The position numbers and the translations under genes were made by a program. Positions 23,906 through 35,503 of a stretch of 64,000 bases of DNA are shown here, piece after piece. The notes beneath the pieces were generated by a model that was not told the origin of the DNA, did no database searches, and was given only the letters and a program-made list of their open reading frames with translations. The stretch is from Archegozetes longisetosus (taxonomy: Eukaryota > Arthropoda > Arachnida > Sarcoptiformes > Trhypochthoniidae): contig JAEMBT020000008.1 in NCBI GenBank assembly GCA_018873245.2, positions 9,421,172 through 9,485,171 of the forward strand. Reading direction: 5' to 3'. Every line of letters starts with the position of its first letter. Position 1 is the stretch's first letter.

Positions 23906-24349
23906 GAGTATAGAATGTCGAATACTAAATATCTTCTATTTCCGTTCTTGACTAGAAAAGATAGTTTAAACTTTAATGAAAAATCATTTGTTTGGAAAGC
24001 CACAAAAAATTAAGTGTTTAATAATAATTGTGACAGATCTGAGAAATAGCTAAAGCTTTTAAGATATCTAATAAAGAAAATACAATGCAAACTCAGCGAA
24101 GGAGTTTTCTGTTATTACAGTAGAAATAATAAATATAAATATGTAGCATTTTTCCATAATGACACTTTCGAAAGATGGGCAACTAAACGTTTGAAAACTA
24201 TTTAATGGAAATGAATAAAACTATTCAAGACACACCGCTATTTGTAGGTCAATTAAAACAAACTATGTGTCAAACTGTAGCTTAGATTCTGCTAGTTGTT
24301 TACATGTTTTTATTCCTTGAGATTGTCCTTCAAATAAAATATAAATCAA

Positions 24350-25285
24350 TTAAATAAAGATAAGAGACGAGAAATAATTGTTGCTTTCTATAAAGCAAAT
24401 AGAGAAAAGGCTAAATCATTCACTACTAACCACTATAAATCAACGAATGTAGGCAAATGTACTACATGTTGGATTATCGAAAGCGTGTGAAAATAATTTG
24501 TTATTATAAAGGACTAAGGTTCAAGGACTAAAGCCGGTAAAAATGTCCAAAAACAATATCGAAACTTTGTTGCGTTCGTTGACAGACGTTCTTTATCCGA
24601 TTTTAGGGTACAATCGTTGCTAAGACTTATTCTGAGTATTGTATAATTAAACGTTTGATGCCTTTTATGCGAGAGAAGAATATTCAAACAATCATTATTT
24701 GTTCTGGCCTGACTTGGCTACCAGTCATAATGCAAATGAAACAGTCAATGAACATAATGTGAAGTTTGTTCCCAAAGATATGAATCCACCATACGTTCCG
24801 CAATTGAGACCAATAGAAGATTTATGAGCCCAAATAAATGGAGAAATGAAAGAAAAATAACTAAAAGCACAATCAAATTTCAGTAAATATAGATACTAAC
24901 TGAGAATATTTATTGTTAAACGAAACTTGAAGTATGCATTTTACAGAAAGTTTACAACAGATGTAATTACAACTTGATTATCGTCGTTCAAAGCTATTTA
25001 ACAAATGGTTTGTTGACTTATTCTTGTGGTCTTTTGATTCCTTTTGATCGTCTTCGAGGCAATTGTTTTTGTGCAACCGGTTGTCTAAATTATAACCAAT
25101 GAAACACCTAAGTCAAATAACTGTTTGTAAATAAATTGAAGTGCTTTTTATTGAGTTTTAGAATAAGATCAAGCTGTTTATGTACTGCAAGATTTTCTTA
25201 TTCCCGAAGTCACGTCATTCTATAAGAATACTTTGTGGATCTTTACATTGATAAAACTCACTGCAGGCCATTAATTCATAAATCT
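24350..25285 (+). mobile_element. Tc1/mariner-like transposon relic
   Basis: A degraded transposase is readable: FYKANREKAKSFTTN (N-terminal, near 24390) and, near 24700-24830, YLFWPDLATSHNANE followed by NPPYVPQLRPIEDL, the DDE-superfamily blocks of Tc1-like transposases. The conserved Trp codon after PIEDL is a TGA stop and other stops precede it. The downstream part (about 24832-25285) is repeated in inverted orientation at 32907-33355, which suggests it belongs to the element's 3' region. Confidence 0.7.
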
Positions 25286-26564
25286 ACTCTAAATTGAAGT
25301 TTTATTTCGAGACGTAAGAATATTCTCAACACGTGGTAGTCTTGATAATCGATTCTATTGATAAATTCCTTGTGAAAAATTTTGAAAATCATGTATCTCT
25401 CGATTTCAGTTGAATTATGACGAAAATAATTTTTGATAACTCGCTTTTGAAAATTCCATAGTCTTGTTTGTTTTTTGAATTAATTGTTTTTTTGCTCTTA
25501 TTTAAAAACTCTAAGTTTAATGTTAATTGAGCTCATATTTATTTGTTTACAAATATTTTCTGTAGTTTTTTCGCTTATCAATGGAAACATATGGAGATTC
25601 TCACATAAAGCATTTTTGATGCATATCAAAAAGACATTACTGCTCAGTAATTTAATCATTTGTCAATAAAATTAAGTAAAGAAATATTTATTATATAGCA
25701 CAGGTACAGGTTCGAGTCTCAAGTTTTAGCATTAATGTGCGGTGAGTATCTGTTAATATGCTTCAAGCTATTAATATAATAAATGTTTAACATTAACTTG
25801 GATATTCTCTTTCAATAGATTCTCCCTAGATGCTAGTTATTCTCTTACGCGAGGTCAGGCTTGAGCCTAGACCCAAGTTTTAAAAGTTCCTATAGACCTA
25901 AGCTTGCCACCGAGCTCGAAAAGCTCGAACCTTACAGAACACTGTAAATGTTATTGTTTGGTTTTAAATAGAAAAAATTCAGCTTTTAGTAATCAATAAA
26001 TCCATGCCGTCATTGTTTAGACTTTTATTAGAGAAGACACAATAAGAAGAATAAAATTAAATAAATTTTAATTAATCATTTCTCTTTATCCCAACCAAAA
26101 TAATGAATGCTAAAATATAAGCAAAACATCATTAAATATTCATGTTATATTATACATGATTTAATTCAATCACATTAAGTTCAATGCCATTACAAGAGCT
26201 AAGTTAGGTTAAGCTGGAAGAGTGACGCAAGTGTGGTTAAACTAAATTTAATTTTTCCATATAGCTTTTGTATACCTAGTATGACGCGTAATCAAAACAA
26301 GTATTGTATAGTTCAATATTTTTCTCGTAAAATTACACATAAACGAAAATAATGAGGCAAATTTATTTAGGAAGCATAATTAAATTAATGAAGGTTTGTC
26401 AAGTTTTAAACACTATCTTGTTTGGATATAAAAGTGTTGAATTAATTTAACAATTGATAGGTATATTATTGGTAAGTGTTGAGTTTACAAAAATATTTTG
26501 AGTGTTAAAAGTATTTCGAGCTTTAATTTTTAGAAAAAACTAGTACACACTACATTAATTATAT
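25286..26564. other. Gene-free stretch
   Basis: AT-rich. The open frame at 25484-25669 is hydrophobic but shows no recognisable domain. Nothing else supported. Confidence 0.5.
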
Positions 26565-27794
26565 TTAAGAATAATTGAGAGGGAACTTGAAAAGCAAAGT
26601 CTTCGAGAAAGAAATTATTGATAATCCAAACCACATACTAATTATGCCTCCAATATAATTTATAAACTCGACAAAAGCAAATGTAGGCTTGTACTCATAT
26701 CTGTAATCATGAGATAACGGAAACCACAAGTAGAAAATATATTCATTAGGAAATTTTTCATCGAAATTATTTAATTCTTCGACAGTAATCAACTCTTCGA
26801 CGCAATCATTGTATTGACATTTATGATTACAATACTTTTCAGTAGTTTTTCCAAAACATTCTCTGCTCAAAAATTGAGGTAAAAATGAACAATTAACCGA
26901 TTTTGAAGCAAATATTTCTGCGGGCCATCGATCGCATCGCTTTTTAGTCATTTCTATCAAACATTGATTAATGCAATCATCTTTTGAACGATAACCTAAA
27001 TTATAGTAATTAATACAATTTGTCTCATAAGGGGCTGGCAATGAATGAATGAAGACACGTTTGAATGTTATATCTTTTAAAAGATTTTGAGATAATCGAA
27101 CATTTTTTCTTCGATAAGGAGATGAAACGGTTTGATATGAAGGATGAGCTATAAGTCGAAAGAACTCGACATCCGGATTATCGCTTAAATTGAACTTCAG
27201 CTCAAAGTTAATAATGGTTGATGCATAGTTAGTTTGAGTGTAAATAGTATTTGTCTCATTAATTTTCTTAGAGAACAGAGTAAAACACTTGAAGCCACGG
27301 TTCATATAAGTTACAATTTTTGATTTCATATATTCTTGCTTCCCGATTTTACCTTCATATACTGTATAATTGATTTGCAAATCAAAATCACTTAAAGTTA
27401 TTTCTTCTAAAAGAGATGGTGACCAATAACTGTGATTTTCAGGAAATGCGTTTGTATTGTATTTCTCTAATAGTTTTGAAATACTTTTCATGCTTCTGAT
27501 TTCTCTGCAAAGAGAAAGTGCTGGCATTTCGTATTGATTGGCTTTAACAATATTCACATTTACTGTGATCGGATAATTGAAATAAACATCTGATGTGTGG
27601 TATAATTGAAATAAACAGCCAGAAAGACATAATAGTTTTATTGTAAGTTTAATGAATGATGATTTTTCCATCCTAGTTTCTACCAACCTTGAAATAAGCT
27701 TTTGTTTAAAAGTCTTCCGATTCGCCAAATTATTCTCAGTCCAAACAATCTTGATTTTTTGAGGACTTCTTGTAGACATCAAATGATTTTTCAT
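26565..27794 (-). CDS. DEG/ENaC (amiloride-sensitive type) sodium channel subunit
   Basis: Single-exon 409-residue frame, typical length for compact arthropod ppk/DEG-ENaC subunits. The N-terminal cytosolic segment is followed by TM1 at about residues 46-64 (FIKLTIKLLCLSGCLFQLYH). The extracellular domain starts with the family pattern FNYPITVNVNI and PALSLC. The cysteine-rich part has NCINYYNLGYRSKDDCINQC, CDRWPAEI and CNHKCQYNDC. TM2 at about 377-400 contains NYIGGIISMWFGLSIISF, the conserved pre-TM2/selectivity-filter region (usual motif GLWLGAS; here MWFGLS). Members form trimeric cation channels in sensory neurons or epithelia, gated by ligand, acid or force; which applies here is unknown. 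Start chosen at the first ATG at 27794; two further in-frame Met codons follow. Confidence 0.9.
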   Translation of the reverse strand: MKNHLMSTRSPQKIKIVWTENNLANRKTFKQKLISRLVETRMEKSSFIKLTIKLLCLSGCLFQLYHTSDVYFNYPITVNVNIVKANQYEMPALSLCREIRSMKSISKLLEKYNTNAFPENHSYWSPSLLEEITLSDFDLQINYTVYEGKIGKQEYMKSKIVTYMNRGFKCFTLFSKKINETNTIYTQTNYASTIINFELKFNLSDNPDVEFFRLIAHPSYQTVSSPYRRKNVRLSQNLLKDITFKRVFIHSLPAPYETNCINYYNLGYRSKDDCINQCLIEMTKKRCDRWPAEIFASKSVNCSFLPQFLSRECFGKTTEKYCNHKCQYNDCVEELITVEELNNFDEKFPNEYIFYLWFPLSHDYRYEYKPTFAFVEFINYIGGIISMWFGLSIISFSKTLLFKFPLNYS

Positions 27795-28554
27795 GACCGC
27801 AAAATCTTTCCAGAAATAAATTTTCAGTAAATTGGTGATAAATCATGAATATCATAGAGTTAATATTACTAAAATATTCATAGAAAATCTATAATACTAC
27901 CACAAATTAACTGGAAATCCAATCCCTTTACATATAGCTTCTTATTTAGTGAAAAACATTCAAAAGGCAATAATGAGAATTGATAACAAAGAATTTAAAC
28001 AGGTAGGTCTGAAATAAATATGTATAAGCAATTAAACATCGAGGAGAGTTAACTTATAAGAAGTAACCAGAAATATTTGACAAATGGTTTTCAAATTCAA
28101 TGAATACATGTAGCAAAATGCTGTAAATAAATAAGGGCAAACTATACTTTGGCATGTTTTGGACAGAATGTACTAATTGAATATTTAGCTTTGGTGAGAT
28201 GAAAGTATAAAAGGCTATAGGCATATAATTAGTCTTGTTGGCTATTGTGTTTACATATATAGAAGTAGACCAGTTCTAAGTATTGAGGTTTTGTTTTCAT
28301 TGATTTCCCATATGAATAGGTTATATTTATAATAAATATAGAATATTGAAACAGAATCTCAATGCATAATAGAAAATAGAAAAGAATTCAAAAGAGTGAA
28401 TAATTGATAAACGACGATATAAAACGAATACAGAATTTTTTAATCTTTAACTTGTTTAACTTTATTACAAAATCATCATATTGAACAATATAGAAGAGTG
28501 TTTATTATCTTTGAGCGACTAGTGTTACGCTCGTATTTAATAAGCAGTCAAAAA
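27795..28554. other. Gene-free stretch upstream of the channel gene
   Basis: AT-rich. No exon or clear promoter element beyond generic TATA-like strings. Confidence 0.4.
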
Positions 28555-29704
28555 GGGGTGAATCTTAGCAATCCCTGCTCGGGGTGTTCCTATTGACCTA
28601 TATCAACGAATCATATGTCGTTAGAAAGGTCTCGTCAAGCTGAGTTCAACGATGCCATACATGATGACCTGTGACCTCGGCTTCGCCGACGGGTGACCTT
28701 TAATCTCTGACTAATTATCACAATATTTAACCCCTACAACATACATATCGTTGGAAAGGTCTCGACATACAGAGCTCAACGATGCCAGACATGGTAACCT
28801 GTGACCTCGAGTTTACCGACGGGTGACCTCTGACTTCTGACGTCTGACAAAAATAGTTAACCCTTACAGCATATATATCGTTGGAACGGTCTCGATAAAC
28901 TGAATACAATGATAACACTCATGTGATCTTGAGACCTATTCAACATAATAGTTTCAATTTTCAAATTATATCATCTTTCTATAAGATCTAATGATGTTTG
29001 TATAATTTACCCTTCTGAGAAAGTATAGACACTCATAATTTTCTTTATCTACTTTCCGAAAAGTACCGTTATGGTCAAAAATTTAAACATTTTCTGAAAG
29101 ATGCCGTTAAATTTTATCATGGATCTGCTGTTTATTTAGATAGACACACTCATCATCGTCCACCATTTTATCACGACGCATTCCACGATTCGAATTCTGA
29201 TTAACTGAAAAACAAGGTGTATTGAACTCCTCGCCCCGTTCTAATGGCAAAGGGAGGCCACAGGCAGTGCCCAGCGGGCAGTTCCCCAGGGCGCTGAACA
29301 GTGAAAAACTTTGTTTTTTTAATTTCTCAAGATCACATGAGTGTTATCATTGTATTCAGTTTATCGAGACCGTTCCAACGATATATATGCTGTAAGGGTT
29401 AACTATTTTTGTCAGACGTCAGAAGTCAGAGGTCACCCGTCGGTAAACTCGAGGTCACAGGTTACCATGTCTGGCATCGTTGAGCTCTGTATGTCGAGAC
29501 CTTTCCAACGATATGTATGTTGTAGGGGTTAAATATTGTGATAATTAGTCAGAGATTAAAGGTCACCCGTCGGCGAAGCCGAGGTCACAGGTCATCATGT
29601 ATGGCATCGTTGAACTCAGCTTGACGAGACCTTTCTAACGACATATGATTCGTTGATATAGGTCAATAGGAACACCCCGAGCAGGGATTGCTAAGATTCA
29701 CCCC
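28555..29704. repeat. Long near-perfect inverted repeat: two 380-bp arms, 390-bp spacer
   Basis: Arms 28555-28934 and 29325-29704 are reverse complements with no offset across 380 bp; identical 63-residue open frames appear on opposite strands (28918-28727 and 29341-29532). I saw no mismatch. The outer ends read GGGGTGAATC and GATTCACCCC. Each arm contains three degenerate tandem units of about 130 bp, each starting near a ATCGTTGGAAAGGTCTCG-like phrase. The mirrored open frames are a by-product of the symmetry, not genes. Confidence 0.92.
29019..29204 (+). other. Exon-like open frame in the inverted-repeat spacer
   Basis: A 62-codon open frame without ATG (29019-29204) reads KYRYGQKFKHFLKDAVKFYH then LDRHTHHRPPFYHDAF and ends DSNSD-stop. 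The residue mix looks protein-like, but I recognise no family. It is followed by a GC-rich patch (29230-29300) unlike the surroundings. Confidence 0.25.
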
Positions 29705-29871
29705 GTACCTGATTATCTATAAATAAAAAATCCTCTAAATTAAATTACTCATAAAAGAAAATCTTTATTGAATTTTAATTATTAATTAATAACTAACAGT
29801 AAGTCCTATCAATTTAAAACTGATGCAAAATTATTATCAGAAAAGTTAAAAATAGGAGAGTATTTATCTAC

Positions 29872-30080
29872 ATGTGAGAATGCCTCTGAAGTGATACCTG
29901 CGATCATTTATCATATGATCCTTTTTACGGAATGTAATACAAATATGCGGTAGAGAGCACTATTTATTAGTTGATCAATTAAATAATTGATTGCTCTCTA
30001 TCACATTTTTGTATTAAATTCCATAAAACGGTTTACATGACAAGATGATCTCAAGTATCGTTTCAGAGGCATTCTCTCAT
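29872..30080. mobile_element. Palindromic MITE, about 209 bp
   Basis: Two arms of about 97 bp in inverted orientation (29872-29968 and 29982-30080). Outer ends are GAGAATGCCTCTGAA and TTCAGAGGCATTCTC. Internal blocks GGAATGTAATACAAATATG and TAGAGAGCA are mirrored. No coding content. A relative lies at 20868-21052. Confidence 0.8.
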
Positions 30081-30717
30081 ATAAAGAGGTCCTTATTTTA
30101 ATTAGTTAACTTAATCGATGACACGAACTTGATTTTATATTCATCACTAGAGATATGATGGTAAATCGAAAAGTAATCTGAATAACTTAGCATTTGAAAA
30201 TTTTTTTCGAAGTTGTGTTAGTTACTTAGCTAAAGCAAATGTGGCACAGGTTTCACTTATAGTAAATTTGGTTCAAATGAATTGAAAATTTATATGAAGC
30301 TAAACTAATACTTCTAGAAATTTATTTAAGTACTAAATTAATAAAGTGATTCTTAATGGACTCAAGTAATAGATTCCATATAAACAGAAAGAATGATGAA
30401 TGCAAAAGAATACTTGAGTAAATCTCTTAATGTCTAAAAGTGATATTATCTGTAAAAAAAATTATTCAAATTCTTCAAAACATAAATAAAGACAGTTTGC
30501 TGCAAATTAGTTTATCATCAAATATAAGGAATAATCAAACATTAGGGATAAAATTGAAATAAAAGTAATATTTTTATCAAAGGTAGTAGGTAAAGTGATT
30601 TCCATTACCTTCCTTTTTGAAAAACAACATTCAATATTCAATTGAAAGTCTTGTGAGTTTCACATAATTGAAATCAGAAGTCAAATGGAAAAACTGGGTC
30701 AATTCGGGTTAATGGAT

Positions 30718-31141
30718 CTAAGAGGTTCCCAACCCCCTACCCTTAAGTGTGATATATCATTGGATTCAGTTCGCCAAGCTGAACATTTTGATACCATACT
30801 TGACCACTTCCAACCCGAACCTGACCATTTCTGGACAACTTCCGACGGGAGTGACTGATCCCGCCAAGTGATATATAATCGGACTCAGGATATCGAACTA
30901 AGCATTTTGACACCTCACTTGATCAATTATCACAAGTAGTTCTCGAGATATCCATCTTTGGTTTAGTACCTCGTAATGGATAAATCTAGATTTCTCGAGG
31001 GGGTTAGGTCTGGGTGGCCAAAAGTGGTCAGGTTCGGGTTGAAAGTGGACAAGTGTGGTATCAAAATGTTCAGCTCGACGAACTGAATCCAATGACGTAT
31101 TACACTTGGGGTTGGGGGATTGGAAACCTCTTCAGACCCAT
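30718..31141. repeat. Foldback repeat with 125-bp arms
   Basis: The left arm (30718-30840) and right arm (about 31010-31141) are imperfect reverse complements; CATTGGATTCAGTTCG and GAACATTTTGATACCA in the left arm recur as complements in the right. Open frames here are repeat artefacts. Confidence 0.75.
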
Positions 31142-32906
31142 TAGCCCTGACTCACCCCAAAGAACTTGTCCATAGATAATTGACAGATGTGCCCCCATAC
31201 CAGATTGACTTGATTACATCGCCCATGCATAGAGAAAGATTGAAAGAGCATGAAAACAATTTTTATGCCCCCATGTGCCCCATCGGTGGTCAAAACTCGA
31301 AAACTATTATATGTGGAGTTTGGAGAATTGGAACATTGAAACATGACAGCAAACTACGTTCAATCATAGAATTAAATATTTTATGTACTTTATTAAGTAT
31401 GTTTAAAATATAGTCAACATTTTTAATGGCTTTTTTCGGATTGTTAGCGTTGCTGTTCGTAATTTTTTTGTTGTTTAACGGTGAAAGCACCTTAAATAAA
31501 AATCTAAAAAGAAAATGAACAACAATGCTAAAATAATGAAAAACGATGATAAAGAATAGACATATTGTTTAATTATGTCATTTTATTTGAATCTAATTTT
31601 GATATACATTATATCGCATATTATGCCCTTAAATAGATTAAGCCTATAATAAATGATTGAGTATTTTTAGACAATATTATTTTTACTCTACACTAACGTT
31701 TCAAGCATTTTTTGCTTATAGCTTTTGATCTTGTGGACCGATTTTTTGGGTCCAGCAGGACATTTACTTAGCTCGATGAGACTTTTCGAATGATATATAT
31801 CTTAGTATATTTCATAGGGGACCAATTGCCCATTGATCTAGGGACAAGCTCTTATTTTGTTCGCTTTTATTGCTGAATTTTTAAATCGAACAATGTTTTC
31901 AAACATATGCTTTCCGTTGTGGTGAATTGGTCAGATCTGGAACTAGAGTACTTGAATTTCAGTTCATATAATATATAGATATGTATTCGTGACTACGATT
32001 CTAAAGAAATATTAACTAGTTTTGTATAAAATTTTGATTTAATTATCGAGTATTTAAGTCTAGGAAAATGTATAAAAATTAACTCATCAAATATTTATTC
32101 ATATTCGAAAACTGGTTAAATGTAACAAATCTTCATCCTAAACATGACCATTTATATACAAAGTATTACATTTACTGTTATTTACTTTTGTGCCAGATCC
32201 AAATCTGTGTTTAAAATTGGGAAACCCTCTTTCTCCACCTGATGTTATCTGTTCATCTCCTTATATCTTTCTCATTTCCTTCAATGCGTCACAGCAGTTC
32301 CAGTAAAAATAAAGCTTTAAAAGATTTAATCATATGACGCTCTTTCCAACGCATGACCGAAAACATTCTATATTAATATTTACAATTATACGTTACTTTA
32401 AAATATGAAATAAAATAAGTTTATCATTAATAGCAATAAAAATCATTAAATTCAAGTAAATTTTGACCACTTAATAACATTTAGCAAGATTTTAGGTTTT
32501 ATAAGGAGATTTAACTTTCGTAAATTTTTCTAATGAAATTAGGTAAAATATAAGATTTATTGAATTAGGACTCGATAGTTTAATTCTGATGTGACATTCT
32601 TAATGAACTTTATTATAAGTAAGTTAATTAAAAAATTAGTCTATGATTGATGTTATGAAATAATATTATCATATAGCGCGTAATATTAATTGGATAACAT
32701 ATAACATCGTTCAAAGAAATTTATGAGAAATTTACAATCTACATGAACTAAATTAAAGTGAAATAGGGAAATAAATCAAACTCGAAATTCATCACAAAGA
32801 CTAATTGTCAACAAAACTAATTGTATGTATAGAAATAAGTTAAGAGTTCTATAAATTTAAACAGTTAATAATAAAAAAATTATTTTAAAGCTCGAATTAT
32901 GAGCTA
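31142..32906. other. Gene-free stretch
   Basis: No exon supported. Contains one copy of the phrase CTCGATGAGACTTTTCGAAT (31771-31790), which recurs elsewhere in variants. Confidence 0.4.
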
Positions 32907-33355
32907 ATGGCCAGTAATGAGTCTTATGAATGTAAAGATCCACAAAGTATTCTTATCGAATGACGTGACTTCATGAATAAGAAAATCTTGCAGTACATAA
33001 ACAGCTTAATCTTATTCTAAAACTCAATCAAAAGAACTTCAATTTATTAACAAACAGTTATTTGACTTAAGTGTTTCATTGGTTACAATTTAGGCGACCA
33101 GTTGCACAGAAACAGTTGCCTCGAAGACGATCAAAACGAAACAAAAGACCACAAGAATAAGTCAACAAATCATTTGTTAAATAGCTTTGAACGATGATGA
33201 TCAAAATTGTAATTACATTTGTCGTAAATTTTCTGTCAAAACATATTTTAAGTTTCGTTTAACAATAAATATTTTCAGTTAATATCTACATTTATTGAAA
33301 CTTGATTGTGCTTTTAGTTAGGGCTCTCTTTCATTTCTTCATTGATTGGAATAAA
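32907..33355 (-). repeat. Inverted copy of the Tc1-like element 3' region
   Basis: Reverse complement of about 24832-25285 with substitutions and small indels; shared blocks include TAAGTCAACAAA, TTAAATAGCTTTGAACGA and TTTAACAATAAATATT. Confidence 0.7.
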
Positions 33356-34904
33356 TCTTATGAAGAGCTGAATTTCAGGTAGGATTTCGTGTGTGCGGAC
33401 AATCTTTTAGAATATTCTCTGTTCCTAACTTTAATCCCATATTAGTGTTATGCCGTTCTGATTCGAGCTCATAAACCTAAATGCGTAACTGGGGACTAAA
33501 ATTAATTATTTATCCAGAACTCTGAAACAAATATTCTATTAACATCTTAGTAATATTAGACTTTGTTTGATTGCAATCTTATTTTCTTAAAAAATTATAA
33601 GTATTTAAAATATTTAATAAAAATATATAAAAGAAATATAGCATAAGATTTAGACATGACTTCATTATTTGATTGATGCATAAAAATATTATAAACATAT
33701 TTAAAGGTTTTCACATATTAAAAGATTCTACTTCTTTCTAACACTTTTCCACTTTCACTCAGAAGCATAATGAGGTCTTCTCCTCGAGTCTTCCACCCAA
33801 AGACTGACTCTCTTAACAAGTTTCTTAACATATTTTATAGAAACATAATAGATCTGAATTGTTATTCTTTTAAAATATTCACCACATTTCATAGCAAACG
33901 TTAATACAATGATAACCTTGAAAGCGTTAGTAAACCATTACATAAAATATAAAGCATTTTAAAGATAACTTTTTGACAAACTATCTTAAAAGAATGAAAA
34001 CTGATTTAAAATAAGAGAATTTATATCAGCATAACATTAGTTTGTCTTATATTTAGTGTTCTAAAGAATGAAACTGTGATTGTTTTAACTGTGACTATTT
34101 AATTGTATACTTGTTCCAGTAATCGATATAAAAAATACGGTTGATAGTATACGTTCTAGACGATTAGTCAGATTATAAACTTGATTTTTATCTTCAAAAA
34201 ATATTGCTGTCATATATTATTATAATTATTCTTATAATCTAGTCATTTGTGTACACTAACTCTGTTTCGATCACTTTCATTTGAACAACTTGTTAGGTGC
34301 TCATTTAGCTTTTGCAAATACATTTTAAATAATTGGTGGTAAGTATACATGTATATGAAGTTCAACAGAATAGACTAGTCGATGAGCTTATAATAGGCTC
34401 GCTGTGTTCTCAAAAATGTAATTAATTCTCACTTTCCAAATTATAAATTTCTTAAATTTTTCTTTTCAAACAGGTTTTTACAATTATGATTTGCAAATGT
34501 TGTATTTTCACTCATGTTATGCAATCTTGCAACCTAATATAACCTTGGCTTTAGACTGATTCAAAACCAATACTATATACACGACAGGTTTAAAATGAAA
34601 CAGCTTTATTCATACACTGCAATTTCAGCCCATCGAAAGTTATATATATTTCGCCAGAATCCGGTTATAAGTTATTCGGTTTAATCAATTGAACATTAGA
34701 AAATATTTATTATATTCTTTCCAAAAACAAATACTATGTCGTAAATGTTTTTGACAAAATATATAATTAATTGGTTTTTTTTCACGTGTAATCATTTACT
34801 AGAATTCTATAACAGGTGCTTAGTTCATGATTCCTATAAATACGGATGTTTTCCTTTATAAATATCATTATAGAAAAACAATATTTAGTTCCTTAAGAAA
34901 AGTT
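33356..34904. other. Gene-free stretch
   Basis: AT-rich, no exon seen. The last 100 bp would contain the promoter of the NlpC/P60 gene; no distinct element recognised. Confidence 0.4.
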
Positions 34905-35503
34905 ATGAAAACCTCAATTTTTCTGCTAATAATTTTCGTAATTGGTGCGGTATTTATAATACACTAGTTCATTTTAATATTTTAAAAATTATCTCAAATT
35001 GATTATAATTCTTTTACAGCCTTTAGATATATATAGATTAAAACAAAATTGATTATATTCTTTTTCAAGGCACAAATGCCATTACACGAGATGAAGTGCT
35101 GAGACGTGCAGCCTTTTGGGTCAACAAAAAAGTAAGATACAGTATGTCTGACTATGCTCCTGACCCGAACGGCGTCAAATATCGTCAGGACTGTTCTGGT
35201 TATGTATCAATGGCTTGGAATTTGGGAAAATCTTTATCTACAGTCACTCTTCCGAATGTGGCGAGAAAAATAGCAAAGGACGATCTAAAAGCAGGCGATA
35301 TCTTGTGTAATTGTGGACCTGGAACTGGTGGTGACGGGGGACATGTTCTTATTTTCGAGAAATGGGCGAATGGCAGAAATTCCTATTGGGCTTATGAGCA
35401 ACACGGTCCGAATGGAACTCCTACTGCTCATCGTATTGTTCAATATCCCTATTTTAATGGTAATCGTAAATATGTTCCGTATAGATATAATAAGATAACC
35501 TGA
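34905..35503 (+). CDS. Secreted bacterial-type NlpC/P60 peptidase-fold protein
   Basis: Two exons: 34905-34944 (ATG, hydrophobic signal KTSIFLLIIFVIG) and about 35070-35503, joined in phase at G|GC; about 157 residues. The mature part is a whole NlpC/P60 domain. The catalytic Cys lies in YRQDCSGYVSMAW and the catalytic His in GGDGGHVLIFEKW; a third polar residue is likely the His of YEQHGPNG. The ending PYFNGNRKYVPYR is typical of short secreted actinobacterial relatives. The enzymes cut peptide stems of peptidoglycan (gamma-D-glutamyl-diaminopimelate bonds). Comparable secreted NlpC/P60 proteins are known in house-dust mites (the Der p 38 / bacteriolytic enzyme group), thought to be acquired from bacteria. 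A signal peptide encoded across a spliceosomal intron shows integration into the animal genome, so contamination is unlikely. A gut or salivary antibacterial or digestive role is inferred. Confidence 0.88.

Noticed and set aside
25685-25740. Possible tRNA B box (GGTTCGAGTC)
   Set aside because: No A box at the right distance and no acceptor stem.
28727-29532. Two identical 63-residue open frames on opposite strands
   Set aside because: They are mirror images produced by the inverted repeat and lie in diverged tandem repeat text; no coding signal.
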